Source: CAIRDP01 sp037134895
Lineage (GTDB): Bacteria > Bacteroidota > Bacteroidia > Bacteroidales > FEN-979
DNA: 64,000 bases
Reading direction: 5' to 3'
NCBI GenBank assembly: GCA_037134895.1
Contig: JBAXLI010000002.1
Span: 1-64,000, forward strand
Of this stretch, positions 26,185 to 35,506 are shown in pieces. The translations under genes were made by a program, and so were the position numbers. How positions within the stretch are numbered: the stretch's first letter is position 1; each line of letters starts with the position of its first letter. The notes beneath the pieces were generated by a model. The model was not told where the DNA came from and did not search any database. It was given only the letters and a program-made list of their open reading frames with translations.

Positions 26185-26336
26185 CCTGGGTCTTGGTATC
26201 GGGTTGTTGGTTATTGGTTATTGGTGACTCGATATTCGACATTATTCACGAAATTGCTTATTTCATTGGTGTTCATTACGGCTTCGCCGAACAATATTCA
26301 ATATTCGTCCATCCTGCATCCTGCATCTTGCATCTC
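26185..26336. repeat. Composite heptamer repeat block F
   Basis: Three families are fused: GGTTGTT-GGTTATT-GGTTATT-GGTGACT (26202-26229), CGATATT-CGACATT and CAATATT units (26230-26305), and CCTGCAT-CCTGCAT-CTTGCAT (26313-26333). A 50-bp segment, 26241-26290, matches 57625-57674 inside another gene at 39 of 50 positions. It lies between the tgt stop and the GT39 start on the minus strand, so it would be transcribed if the genes share an mRNA. Confidence 0.85.
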
Positions 26337-27467
26337 TCATAATCTTCGCATCAGTTTAATAACCATTTCAGCTTTCCATTTCGCAAAATCCCCCTCCTGT
26401 ATGTGCTTACGTGCTTCCTTCATCAGCCAGATATAAAAACCGAGGTTGTGAGTGGTGGCGATCATTGCCGAAAGCATCTCCCCGCAAATAAACAGGTGGC
26501 GTACAAATGCCTTTGTATACTGCAGGTCGGCAAACACATCACCTCCTTGTTCGAGAGGGGAAAAGTCATTTTTCCACTTTTCGTTTTTAATATTGATAAT
26601 TCCGTCCCGGGTGAAAAGCATCCCGTTCCGGCCGTTCCTGGTCGGGATTACGCAGTCAAACATATCTATGCCCAGGGCGATGCATTCAAGCAGGTTTGCA
26701 GGGGTTCCCACGCCCATTAAATAACGTGGTTTCTCCTGCGGAAGAATCCCGCAAACCAGGCTGGTGATCGCATACATCATTTCAGCAGGTTCTCCGACCG
26801 AAAGCCCTCCGATAGCGCATCCTGCAGAATCTTTTGAAGCGATATATTCTGCGGATTGCATCCTGAGGTCCTCAAACGTGCTGCCCTGGACGATAGGAAA
26901 CAAAGATTGTGTATAACCATGTTTACAATCCGTTTTATCAAAGTGTTCAAGGCAGCGGTCAAGCCATCTGTGAGTTCTGCTGAGAGATTTTTTGGCGTAC
27001 TCATATTCGCAGGGCCATGGGGTGCATTCATCAAATGCCATAATGATATCCGCCCCAAGATCACGCTGGATATCGATTGCCGATTCGGGGGTGAAATGAT
27101 GTCTCGAACCGTCGATATGGGATTGAAAAATAACCCCGTCATCTGTGATTTTCCTGATATGGGCAAGTGAATAGATCTGAAACCCCCCGCTATCGGTGAG
27201 TATCGGCTTGTCCCATCCGTTGAACTTATGCAGTCCGCCTGCCCCGGCAATCACTTTTGTCCCGGGACGCAAATACAGGTGGTAGGTGTTACTGAGCATG
27301 ATCTCAGCCCTGATATCTTCCCTCAGATCCCTGATATGCATGGCTTTTACCGCCCCGGCTGTACCAACAGGCATGAAAAACGGGGTGCGTACCAACCCGT
27401 GATCGGTGATCAGTGAGCCTGCCCTTGCCGAGCTTCCCGGATCGCGATGTTCAATGCTGAAATTCAT
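26337..27467 (-). CDS. tgt: tRNA-guanine transglycosylase (queuine/preQ1)
   Basis: 376 residues, the normal length. The catalytic-site motifs TDSGGFQIYSL near 90, the RNA-binding GVGTPANLLECIALGIDMFDCV and PTRNGRNG are present. It swaps G34 for preQ1 in GUN-anticodon tRNAs. The canonical CxCxxC zinc cluster near the C-terminus is not seen: the matching stretch reads DVFADLQYTKAFVRHLF, although the later His in TTHNLGF remains. I believe this may be common in Bacteroidota Tgt, but cannot confirm it here. The TGA stop abuts heptamer block F. Confidence 0.93.
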   Translation of the reverse strand: MNFSIEHRDPGSSARAGSLITDHGLVRTPFFMPVGTAGAVKAMHIRDLREDIRAEIMLSNTYHLYLRPGTKVIAGAGGLHKFNGWDKPILTDSGGFQIYSLAHIRKITDDGVIFQSHIDGSRHHFTPESAIDIQRDLGADIIMAFDECTPWPCEYEYAKKSLSRTHRWLDRCLEHFDKTDCKHGYTQSLFPIVQGSTFEDLRMQSAEYIASKDSAGCAIGGLSVGEPAEMMYAITSLVCGILPQEKPRYLMGVGTPANLLECIALGIDMFDCVIPTRNGRNGMLFTRDGIINIKNEKWKNDFSPLEQGGDVFADLQYTKAFVRHLFICGEMLSAMIATTHNLGFYIWLMKEARKHIQEGDFAKWKAEMVIKLMRRL

Positions 27468-27521
27468 CAGAATATGGCAGAATTCAGGGATTATATGTTA
27501 ACGAAAAAGCCAATTTATCGA

Positions 27522-27529
27522 CAAAGGTA
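27522..27529 (-). promoter_or_regulatory. tgt -7 box TACCTTTG
   Basis: Perfect TAnnTTTG on the minus strand, 54 bp upstream of the tgt start. A plus-strand box for the GT2 gene lies 22 bp away. Confidence 0.45.
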
Positions 27530-27551
27530 GGTTTTTATAGCGGATTCTGAA

Positions 27552-27559
27552 TATCTTTG
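27552..27559 (+). promoter_or_regulatory. GT2 gene -7 box TATCTTTG
   Basis: Perfect TAnnTTTG 26 bp upstream of ATG 27586. The -33 element is not clear. Confidence 0.5.
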
Positions 27560-27585
27560 CCTTCATCCAATTTAATACTTGTTAA

Positions 27586-28719
27586 ATGCCTGACAGCCTT
27601 GTAAATCTCGATACAATTCCTTTAGCACTGCTGCTCATTCTTTCGTTTGTTTTCCTTGTCCAGATCGCTTATTATCTCATTATTTTTCTGAGGCTTTCCT
27701 TTTACAAAATGGCAAAACCTATTGAACCCAGGGAAGGTGTTTCAGTTGTCATTTGCGCTCATAATGAATACTACAAGCTCAAAGACAACCTCCCCCTGAT
27801 CCTCGACCAGGATTACCCTTTGTTTGAGGTCCTCGTGGTGAACCATGCCTCCGATGATGAAACGGGTTATTTACTATCGGATTTGCAAAGGGAATACCCT
27901 GCCCTCAGAAGTATTGTCATACAGGAGGACCTGAACTTTTTTACAGGAAAGAAATTCCCGCTTTCTATAGGGATACGGTCGGCGAAATACGACAAGGTGC
28001 TTCTTACCGATGCCGACTGCCGGCCCTCATCCCGAAACTGGATCACGAGTATGCAATCGGCATACAGGAAAGGAATAGAAGTAGTTATCGGGTACAGTCC
28101 ATATTCGCGAAGCAAAGGCCTGCTTAACAGGCTGATACGGTTTGATACTGCACATATTGCCACCCAGTATCTTTCGTATGCCCTGGCGGGACTTCCCTAT
28201 ATGGGTGTTGGCAGGAACCTATCATACCTTAAATCGGTGTTTTACTACAACAAGGGCTTTATTCAGCATTACAGGGTAAGGTCGGGCGACGACGATCTGT
28301 TCATCAACAGGGTAGCCCGGAAATCAAATACAGCAGTTGTTGTAAACCCTGAAGGATTTACATACTCTGAACCGAAAAAATCTTTTAGCCACTGGATCAC
28401 CCAGAAACGCAGGCATCTTACCACCTCCTCGCATTACAGGTTCAAATTTAAATTCCTGCTTGGATTATACTCCCTCAGCCTGTTCGGTTTTTACCTGTTT
28501 GCCGCCCTGATGCTTTCGCTGAATTTTTCAATCTTCCCGGTTCTCGGATTGGTTGTTCTGAGAATGATCGTTCAGTACCTCGTTTTTGCACCTTGTTTCA
28601 GTAAACTGGGTGAGCGGGATCTCATCTTTTTTATTCCTTTGCTGGAAATCGTACTTTTGTTACTGAATATTGCGATCGGCATCACGAATATTTTCCGCAA
28701 ACCGAATACATGGAATTAG
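27586..28719 (+). CDS. Membrane glycosyltransferase family 2
   Basis: 377 residues. One N-terminal helix (LLILSFVFLVQIAYYLIIFL), a GT2 domain with VSVVICAHNEYYKLKDNLP, the Asp pair near LLTDADCRP, RSGDDDLFINRVAR, and two to three C-terminal helices. The QKRRHLTTS segment is the QxxRW-like acceptor motif. It is a processive-type or lipid-linked sugar transferase of the inner membrane. The next gene, an ECF sigma factor, overlaps its 3' end by 10 bp. Confidence 0.87.
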   Translation: MPDSLVNLDTIPLALLLILSFVFLVQIAYYLIIFLRLSFYKMAKPIEPREGVSVVICAHNEYYKLKDNLPLILDQDYPLFEVLVVNHASDDETGYLLSDLQREYPALRSIVIQEDLNFFTGKKFPLSIGIRSAKYDKVLLTDADCRPSSRNWITSMQSAYRKGIEVVIGYSPYSRSKGLLNRLIRFDTAHIATQYLSYALAGLPYMGVGRNLSYLKSVFYYNKGFIQHYRVRSGDDDLFINRVARKSNTAVVVNPEGFTYSEPKKSFSHWITQKRRHLTTSSHYRFKFKFLLGLYSLSLFGFYLFAALMLSLNFSIFPVLGLVVLRMIVQYLVFAPCFSKLGERDLIFFIPLLEIVLLLLNIAIGITNIFRKPNTWN

Positions 28720-29318
28720 CCAGTCATCTTACCGATAAGGGGCAGAGAGATTACCGTCTGGTTCAGCTTGCGCTCAAGGACGGTGACCAGAAAGCTTACG
28801 CCGAGCTGCTCAACAATTACCGGGATTCTTTATATTTCATGATGCTGAAAATGACTGGCAATCCCGTGGATGCTGATGACCTTACGATTGAAGCGTTTGG
28901 CAAGGCATTCAGGAATCTGCCCCAGTATACACCCGATTATGCATTCAGTACCTGGCTGTTCAAGATCGGGGCAAACAATTGTGTCGATTTTCTGCGGAAG
29001 AGCAGGAGGATTCAGTATGCCGATTATGATTGGGGGGATGAGGAGGGTTCAAATGATTATCCTTCGAACATCCCCGACAATATGCCTGATCCTGAGGAAC
29101 ATGTGATCGCAAAGCAGAAAGTGAAGCTTATGCATGAGGTTGTTGAAAAGTTGAAGCCCCATTACCGTCAGCTCATCGAGATGAGATATTTTAAGGAATG
29201 GTCATATGAGGAGATCGCCTCAACTCTCGACCTTCCGCTTGGTACTGTGAAAGCACAGCTTTTCAGGGCCCGTGATCTGCTATACCAGATCCTGAAGGAT
29301 TCGCAGGACAAAATATAA
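28710..29318 (+). CDS. ECF-type sigma-70 family RNA polymerase sigma factor
   Basis: 202 residues. Region 2 spans about 30-100 (DADDLTIEAFGKAFRNLPQ, FSTWLFKIGANNCVDFLR) and region 4 about 135-195 (LIEMRYFKEWSYEEIASTL, LGTVKAQLFRARDLL). A short acidic linker separates them. No anti-sigma gene is adjacent; the preceding gene is a glycosyltransferase that overlaps it by 10 bp, which suggests coupled translation. The regulon is unknown. Confidence 0.9.
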   Translation: MELASHLTDKGQRDYRLVQLALKDGDQKAYAELLNNYRDSLYFMMLKMTGNPVDADDLTIEAFGKAFRNLPQYTPDYAFSTWLFKIGANNCVDFLRKSRRIQYADYDWGDEEGSNDYPSNIPDNMPDPEEHVIAKQKVKLMHEVVEKLKPHYRQLIEMRYFKEWSYEEIASTLDLPLGTVKAQLFRARDLLYQILKDSQDKI

Positions 29319-29428
29319 GAGAATTTATGAATTACGAGTTACAAATTACGAGTTACGAATTTTCAGTTCCAGTCGCCATTCGTAAATCGTAAATCGTAAA
29401 TTGTTATTTAACATCCGATTGTAAATAA
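29319..29428 (+). repeat. Heptamer repeat block G (TTACGAR family)
   Basis: ATTACGA-GTTACAA-ATTACGA-GTTACGA (29330-29357), a spacer, then the opposite-sense AATCGTA units (29379-29400). It follows the sigma factor stop and precedes hutU. No clear -7 box for hutU was found in it. Confidence 0.75.
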
Positions 29429-31429
29429 ATGGAAACGATGGATTTCAAGCAAACTATCTTACAAGGCATACCCTCAGTTTTACCTGAGCCCAAGTCGTTT
29501 GACCCGAATGTAAGCCATGCCCCGGTAAGGAAAGACAGCCTCGGCCGTGAAGAGAAATTGCTGGCAGTACGAAACGCCCTTCGTTATTTCCCTTCAGAAT
29601 TCCACGAAGTGCTCTCAAAAGAATTTGCCGCTGAGCTTCTGAAGTACGGCCGTATATACATGTACCGTTTCAGGCCTGAATATTCGATTCATGCCCGCAA
29701 TATACACGAGTATCCATGTAAAACCCTTCAGGCTGCTGCCGTGATGCTGATGATACAGAACAACCTTGATCCGGCAGTTGCCCAGCATCCGCATGAACTC
29801 ATTACCTATGGCGGCAACGGGGCAGTGTTCCAGAACTGGGCCCAGTATCTGCTCACTATGAAATACCTGGCGACGATGTCTGATGAACAGACCCTGGTGA
29901 TGTATTCGGGTCATCCTATGGGTTTGTTTCCTTCACATAAGGATGCGCCCAGGGTGGTCGTGACGAACGGCATGATGATCCCGAATTACAGCAAGCCCGA
30001 TGACTGGGAGCGGTTTAATGCGCTGGGAGTGACTCAATACGGACAAATGACGGCGGGTTCTTACATGTATATCGGCCCGCAGGGGATAGTTCACGGAACC
30101 ACCATTACAGTTCTGAATGCAGCCAGGAGGCAGGCCTCGGGCGATATCAGGGGAAAGATCTTCGTGACTTCCGGTTTGGGTGGGATGTCAGGAGCACAGG
30201 CAAAAGCTTCAGTCATTGCCGGAGCGATAGGCGTGGTTGCCGAGATCAATCCCTGGGCGGTTAAAAAACGGCATTCCCAGGGCTGGGTCGACGAAGTGTA
30301 TACCAACCTCGACGATCTCATCGCAAGAATGGTTCAGGCCAGGGAGGCTAAAGAAGCCGTTTCGATGGCTTACCAGGGCAATGTAGTTGACCTCTGGGAA
30401 AAGCTGGCCGAAAGAAACATCCCGGTTGAACTGGGTTCCGACCAGACTTCCCTTCACAACCCCTGGGCCGGAGGGTATTATCCGGCCGGGCTCACAATGG
30501 AGGAATCGAATGTCCTCATGGTAAAGGATCCCGCAGCTTTCAGGGAGGAAGTGAAGAAATCACTCAGGAGGCAAATAGCTGCCATCAACAGGATGTCGGC
30601 AATGGGAACCTATTTCTGGGATTACGGCAATGCCTTCCTTCTCGAAGCAGGCAGGGCGGGGGCTGATGTGTTCAGATCTGATGGTACTTTCATCTATCCT
30701 TCGTATGTTCAGGATATCATGGGCCCCTTGTTTTTTGATTATGGTTTTGGTCCTTTCAGGTGGGTTTGCACTTCGGGCGACCCTGCCGACCTGGAAGTCA
30801 CCGACAGGATTGCCGGAGATGTACTTGAACAGATCGCCTCGGCTTCACCTCCCGAGATTGAACTCCAGATGAGGGATAATATACACTGGATCCGTGAGGC
30901 AGGGAAAAACAAAATGGTCGTTGGCTCACAGGCCAGGATACTCTATGCCGATTGTGAAGGCCGCACAAAGATTGCTGCTGCCTTCAACGAAGCCATCAGG
31001 AACGGCAGGATCTCGGCCCCGGTAGTCCTTGGCAGGGACCATCATGATGTTTCTGGCACCGATTCACCTTTCCGCGAGACTTCAAATATTTATGACGGAT
31101 CTTCATTTACTGCGGATATGGCAGTACAAAATGTGATAGGCGACAGTTTCAGGGGGGCAACCTGGGTTTCCATTCATAACGGCGGAGGAGTAGGCTGGGG
31201 AGAAGTCATCAACGGGGGCTTTGGAATGGTCCTCGACGGATCCTCCGATGCTGACCGCCGATTAAAGAACATGCTACACTGGGATGTGAATAACGGCATC
31301 TCCCGCAGGGCATGGGCAAGAAACGATGAGGCGGTATTTGCCATCAAACGGGCGATGGATCAGAATCCCGGACTTAAAGTCACTCTTCCGAACAAGGTTG
31401 AAGATTCATTGCTGAAAGGATTATTCTGA
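29429..31429 (+). CDS. hutU: Urocanate hydratase
   Basis: 666 residues, matching the longer (~665) form of the family. TYGGNGAVFQNWAQY, YSGHPMGLFPS, TSGLGGMSGAQ (NAD-binding), LGSDQTSLHNP and a C-terminal HDVSGTDSPFRET and NGGGVGWGE are conserved. It converts urocanate to imidazolonepropionate in histidine breakdown. No other hut genes are next to it. A second Met, three codons in, could be the start. Confidence 0.95.
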   Translation: METMDFKQTILQGIPSVLPEPKSFDPNVSHAPVRKDSLGREEKLLAVRNALRYFPSEFHEVLSKEFAAELLKYGRIYMYRFRPEYSIHARNIHEYPCKTLQAAAVMLMIQNNLDPAVAQHPHELITYGGNGAVFQNWAQYLLTMKYLATMSDEQTLVMYSGHPMGLFPSHKDAPRVVVTNGMMIPNYSKPDDWERFNALGVTQYGQMTAGSYMYIGPQGIVHGTTITVLNAARRQASGDIRGKIFVTSGLGGMSGAQAKASVIAGAIGVVAEINPWAVKKRHSQGWVDEVYTNLDDLIARMVQAREAKEAVSMAYQGNVVDLWEKLAERNIPVELGSDQTSLHNPWAGGYYPAGLTMEESNVLMVKDPAAFREEVKKSLRRQIAAINRMSAMGTYFWDYGNAFLLEAGRAGADVFRSDGTFIYPSYVQDIMGPLFFDYGFGPFRWVCTSGDPADLEVTDRIAGDVLEQIASASPPEIELQMRDNIHWIREAGKNKMVVGSQARILYADCEGRTKIAAAFNEAIRNGRISAPVVLGRDHHDVSGTDSPFRETSNIYDGSSFTADMAVQNVIGDSFRGATWVSIHNGGGVGWGEVINGGFGMVLDGSSDADRRLKNMLHWDVNNGISRRAWARNDEAVFAIKRAMDQNPGLKVTLPNKVEDSLLKGLF

Positions 31430-31454
31430 AACTAAACCGGCATCCGTCCGGGTA

Positions 31455-32756
31455 TCATTTCCTTTTGTTATTCATCAGCTTTTCGATTTCGGCTATCTCT
31501 TTGGGTATGTTTTTTGACAACACCTCAAAGCCATCCGCAGTCACAAGAACATCGTCTTCAATACGAACGCCGAATCCACGGCGGTCAGAAGCCTGAACAG
31601 TATCATCAGAGGGAATGTAGATCCCGGGCTCTATTGTTATGATCATTCCCGGCCTGAGTGTATCCCCTGCAGAAGGGTCATGAACAACAAGGCCGAGGGA
31701 ATGTGTAACTGAATGAATAATGTAGTTTTTGTATCCTGCCGCAGCCGTCAGTTGGGTGGTTCTCCTGTCGAGATCACTGAATGTGATGCCGGATTTTATC
31801 ATTGCAATCACCTCTTTCTGTATATCAAGCACCGCCTGGTAGATTACCTTCTGGCCGGGAGTGAAACTTCCCGAAACCGGAATAGTCCTGGTGATATCGG
31901 CACAATATGACTCATACCTTGCCCCAACATCCATCACCACGATATCATCTTTCTTCATCCGGCAGCTGTTCTTTTCATAATGCGGCATGAGGCTGTTGGT
32001 GCCGGAACCGATGATGGATGGAAACGCCATGCTAGAAGCCCCCTCACTCTTTGCTTCATATTCGATGATAGCCTGTACCTCATACTCGTACATCCCCGGC
32101 CTGATCTTCTGCATCACCGATCTGATGCCGTCGCCTGTGAATCCAATGGCCTTGCGGGTCTGAGCGATTTCGTCATCGGTTTTGATCTGCCGCATCAAAC
32201 TGAAAAGTTTGTTCGCAGGTTTTAACTTAAGCCCGGGATGCGCCTGTTCAAAGGTTTTCTTCACCTCTCGTTCGCGGATTACGACTTTCTCGTTTAACCA
32301 GTCGTTCGTGAGTTCAGGAACAGGAGAATAATACAGTGTTCTCAGATCCCTTGTAATACTTGCAAGAACGGGTTCGAAAAATTTGTCATCAAGCAGGGTG
32401 TCGCCGGCCGAAAGAAAAACAGGTTCATAAAGCTGTTCAGGGTATGTGAATATGATCACTGACTTAAGCCTGTTACCAAAACGATATCCTTTAGGATACA
32501 TGATTATTTTATATCCCGGTTCGTCTATCCCGGTGAGATACATGAAATCAGGACTCTGCCTGAAAGGTTCGATCATATTGTCGGGAGTCGCATCAGCCGA
32601 TTTAATCAAAACGGCCGAGCCTGTATCCAGCATGTTAAGAAGGGCTTTGCGCCGGTCAAGGAGTTCCTTGCTGCTGTGTGCTTTATCCCCACATTCCTGG
32701 CAGAAAAGGGGCACAGATATCAGCAAAAAGCCAATAAAGAATGCGATCTTTTGCAT
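31455..32756 (-). CDS. Exported Xaa-Pro aminopeptidase (M24B)
   Basis: 433 residues with a signal peptide (MQKIAFFIGFLLISVPLFCQ). The creatinase-like N-terminal domain is followed by the pita-bread catalytic domain with metal ligands visible: MDVGARYESYCADITR (two Asp), THSLGLVVHDPS (His), IEPGIY and VRIEDDV (two Glu). It removes an N-terminal residue ahead of proline, here outside the cytoplasm. Its start codon abuts the stop codon of the DUF6263 gene, forming an operon with that gene and the M28 peptidase. Confidence 0.9.
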   Translation of the reverse strand: MQKIAFFIGFLLISVPLFCQECGDKAHSSKELLDRRKALLNMLDTGSAVLIKSADATPDNMIEPFRQSPDFMYLTGIDEPGYKIIMYPKGYRFGNRLKSVIIFTYPEQLYEPVFLSAGDTLLDDKFFEPVLASITRDLRTLYYSPVPELTNDWLNEKVVIREREVKKTFEQAHPGLKLKPANKLFSLMRQIKTDDEIAQTRKAIGFTGDGIRSVMQKIRPGMYEYEVQAIIEYEAKSEGASSMAFPSIIGSGTNSLMPHYEKNSCRMKKDDIVVMDVGARYESYCADITRTIPVSGSFTPGQKVIYQAVLDIQKEVIAMIKSGITFSDLDRRTTQLTAAAGYKNYIIHSVTHSLGLVVHDPSAGDTLRPGMIITIEPGIYIPSDDTVQASDRRGFGVRIEDDVLVTADGFEVLSKNIPKEIAEIEKLMNNKRK

Positions 32757-33602
32757 TTATTCAATGAGTTTTTGTGTGCTGTTGACCTTCTGCGTCATCG
32801 GGATAGTCATCTGAGCCTGCCCGGTCAATGCCATGGTCATTTCAATGATGTTTATATTCTGATCTTCAATAAGCAAACCTGCCGCAGGATCAAACCAAAC
32901 GGTTCCTGAGACTTCACCGCTGCCTTCAAGCACCATATCCATGCCCATTTGTTTCATCTTTCCTGTGATCTCCATGGTGCCTTTGAAGTCGATCTTAAGA
33001 CATTCGCGGTTTCCTCTTTTCTCCCTGGCCAGGGCAGTGTATTCCAGGTTTCTTTTATAAATCATCTGACCTCCTTCAGATTCAGTAGTGTCGCTTGAAA
33101 CTCTTGGCCATTTATCTCCAACAGCAACAGACTTATCGGGGAGGATTGCCAGGTTGGCATTTGCAAACATGTTCATTGCCATCGATGACTTTGTAGATTT
33201 TGATGTGTCAGCGGTTTTGTTTTTAATAACCTTACCTGTAGGAAGTATCTCGGCCCTGGTCGAGGCCGTTGTCAGATCCTTAAGGTCCATGGTGGTATCC
33301 CTGCCCATGCCCTTCATCCTGAATTTTGCTTCAGCATAGGAATACACAACAGTCATCACACCTTCCTTCGTTACATCCTCAACCACCTACTGCATGACGG
33401 AATGTCCGTCGGTATTCATTTTCATTTCCTGTCCCCCCATCTCCTGGGTGGTTTCAATGATGTTATCCTGGGCGTACTTGTACGTTTTCCCTTTTTCAAG
33501 TTTGTAAGTCAGGCTGAATTTTTCCTGGGCTTTACCTTCAGACTGGAACATCATCGGGACAATGGTCAAAATCGCCAGCATTAATTTCGTTTTCATAGTC
33601 AT
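32757..33602 (-). pseudogene. DUF6263-family exported protein broken by an in-frame TAG
   Basis: Two reading frames in the same register are separated only by TAG at 33387-33389. Together they make 281 codons plus stop. The first part (71 residues) has a signal peptide and LTYKLEKGKTYKYAQDN; the second (209 residues) continues with VVEDVTKEG, KWPRVSSDTTESEGG and ends GQAQMTIPMTQKVNSTQKLIE, which fits one DUF6263 protein. The TAG follows CAG, so a single CAG-to-TAG change would explain it. TAG is used as a true stop by gpmA, birA and mlaD here, so code reassignment is unlikely. It could be a nonsense mutation, an assembly error or readthrough. Confidence 0.75.
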
Positions 33603-33636
33603 TTATATTTATTGGATCATTGATTAATCAACTCTT

Positions 33637-35235
33637 TTACTGTCCCAGGGGCGGGTCATCCGAAGCAGGTATTATGCTGTACCTGTTCTTATCATTGGCA
33701 ATACGGCCGGCTGTGAAAAACGCCAGCCTGCTTACACGGGCGGCCTTAAAACAATCAACCTTACCGGGGCTATCGCCCGGCTGGTGATAATCCTTATGCA
33801 AACCCGTAAAGAAAAACATGAACGGGATATTATGTTTATAAAAGTAATAATGATCGCTTCCTCCCAGAAAATCACTGTTCTTTACTACGAGGATGAACTT
33901 TGTTTTCTTGTTTTCCCTGCGGATGATGTTCGTGATGTCAGGACTTTGCCTGGCGCCTTCAAGGTAGAGTGAATCCGGATAGTTCCTTGAGATCATGTCG
34001 AGATTAAGCATTGCAACTGTGGATGCCAGGGGGTGAAGCGGATGGGAGGTATAATACTTTGAGCCGAACAATCCTTTTTCCTCCCCTGCAAAGAGGATGA
34101 ACATCATGCTTCGTTTTGGTTTTTCTTTTAACCTGCTGAACGCATATGCCAGGGACATTACTCCGGCAGTGCCTGAGGCATTATCGTCGGCTCCGTTGAA
34201 AATGTAATCCGCAGTATCAGAATGCTCTTTCCTGAATCCCACATGATCGTAATGAGCACCGATAATAACCAGCTGATGACCAAGCACAGAGTCCCTTCCC
34301 GGAATAAATCCGATGACATTACTTGCTGTAAATTCAGTTGTAATGATGTTAGCATGCATACATACTTTGAAAGCCGGCAATTCAAAGGAAACGCACTGAA
34401 GGTTTTTCTCAATTCTTTCTTCAAGGTGACTCAATGAATCAACACTTCCAAAGAAAAGGTTGATTGCGGCTTCACCGATATGCATGGCTGGAATCTGATT
34501 CTCATGGTCTGAACACAAGTAAAGCGGAAGTGCATCTTTCGGAAGTATCTTTGATAAGGAAGGCCATGGGAAACCTCTTGGCTTCAGGCTGCTGTATTGC
34601 ATCGGTCCGTTTATGACCAGCATTCCCACTGCTCCATGTTTCATCGCATTTTTCATTTTTTCCTTAAGGGAAACATACCGGGTGTCGTCCTTCCCCTGGA
34701 ATACTGAGGTGGAGTCATCTTTCTGAGGTTCATTTCTGAACATGATGACGATCTTGCCTGTTGCATCGATCCCGGTGTAGTCATCGTACTTGTACTCCGG
34801 CGCAGTGATGCCGTAACCGGCAAAAACCACACCAGCAGTTACCCTGCCGGCAGAAGAGAAATCGTAAGGAACGAAATCTGTTTTAATAGTCAGCAGATTG
34901 CTTTTACCCTCCCTGGAGATTGTCAGTTCGTTCGTATCACCCAGATGATCAGTGCAAATCGGGATCTCCTGAAAGTAACTCCCTTGCCAGGGCTTCACAC
35001 CCCATGATCTGAATTCCCCTGCGATATAGGAAGCAGCGCTGTCGAGCTGCGGACTAGGTGTATTTCTTCCCTTCATCGAATCGGAAGCCAGATAGCCGAT
35101 CTGCCTGCACATGAATTCAGGTGTAATCAGCTTTTTTGCATTTGCAGAATTGTACTGGGCCTGAACAAGCCCCGGATTTCCGAGGTAAAGAAAGCAAGAT
35201 AATAGAGAAATCAGGAGTTTTACGGAGATCTTCAT
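33637..35235 (-). CDS. Exported M28-family metallopeptidase with PA domain
   Basis: 532 residues with a signal peptide (MKISVKLLISLLSCFLYLGNPGLVQAQ). A PA-like insert lies at ~120-220. The M28 di-zinc site is complete: GAHYDHVG (His, Asp), GADDNASGTA (Asp), FAGEEKGLFGS (Glu pair), NLDMIS and a late DYHQPGDSPGK (His). It is an aminopeptidase working in the periplasm or outside. It heads an operon with the DUF6263 gene (34-bp gap) and the M24B peptidase, which suggests an exported peptide-degradation set. Confidence 0.9.
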   Translation of the reverse strand: MKISVKLLISLLSCFLYLGNPGLVQAQYNSANAKKLITPEFMCRQIGYLASDSMKGRNTPSPQLDSAASYIAGEFRSWGVKPWQGSYFQEIPICTDHLGDTNELTISREGKSNLLTIKTDFVPYDFSSAGRVTAGVVFAGYGITAPEYKYDDYTGIDATGKIVIMFRNEPQKDDSTSVFQGKDDTRYVSLKEKMKNAMKHGAVGMLVINGPMQYSSLKPRGFPWPSLSKILPKDALPLYLCSDHENQIPAMHIGEAAINLFFGSVDSLSHLEERIEKNLQCVSFELPAFKVCMHANIITTEFTASNVIGFIPGRDSVLGHQLVIIGAHYDHVGFRKEHSDTADYIFNGADDNASGTAGVMSLAYAFSRLKEKPKRSMMFILFAGEEKGLFGSKYYTSHPLHPLASTVAMLNLDMISRNYPDSLYLEGARQSPDITNIIRRENKKTKFILVVKNSDFLGGSDHYYFYKHNIPFMFFFTGLHKDYHQPGDSPGKVDCFKAARVSRLAFFTAGRIANDKNRYSIIPASDDPPLGQ

Positions 35236-35506
35236 CTGGGATATTTTAAAAGTCGAGAAATAGGAGTGCCAGGTTTGCTACTGCAAACGTACTGCAAATA
35301 AATATATGTGGCAAGTTACCGGAGAATTTCCGCCTTGCTCTGATTTATCCACCGGGGATTTTTTTTTATTACCACGCAACGCTTTTTAGACATTATCTGT
35401 CATTCTCATGACAACAGGCAATCTGGCCTATACCTGTTAATAACTTTTTTTTCAAAAATCATATCACTTTTAGGGTTATCCCGGATAAAGTAAAATATTA
35501 TCAGGT
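35236..35506. other. 271-bp divergent intergenic region
   Basis: It holds the -7 box TACGTTTG for the M28 gene at 35284-35291 (minus strand) and a perfect 6-4-6 inverted repeat TGTCAT/ATGACA at 35398-35413 upstream of the sigma-factor operon. Two T-rich tracts are present (35360-35367 and 35448-35455). No coding sequence was seen. Confidence 0.5.
35284..35291 (-). promoter_or_regulatory. M28 peptidase gene -7 box TACGTTTG
   Basis: TAnnTTTG match on the minus strand, 48 bp upstream of ATG 35235. Confidence 0.45.

Noticed and set aside
26241..26290. The 50-bp shared segment as an insertion-sequence end
   Set aside because: No transposase, terminal inverted repeat or target duplication was seen at either copy; it continues the heptamer blocks.
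28710..29318. A second sigma/anti-sigma switch at this sigma gene
   Set aside because: Neighbours are a glycosyltransferase and hutU; no anti-sigma-like single-pass protein is adjacent.
32757..33602. TAG reassigned to an amino acid genome-wide
   Set aside because: TAG ends gpmA, birA, mlaD and the GT2 gene at their expected ends, so it is a normal stop codon here.
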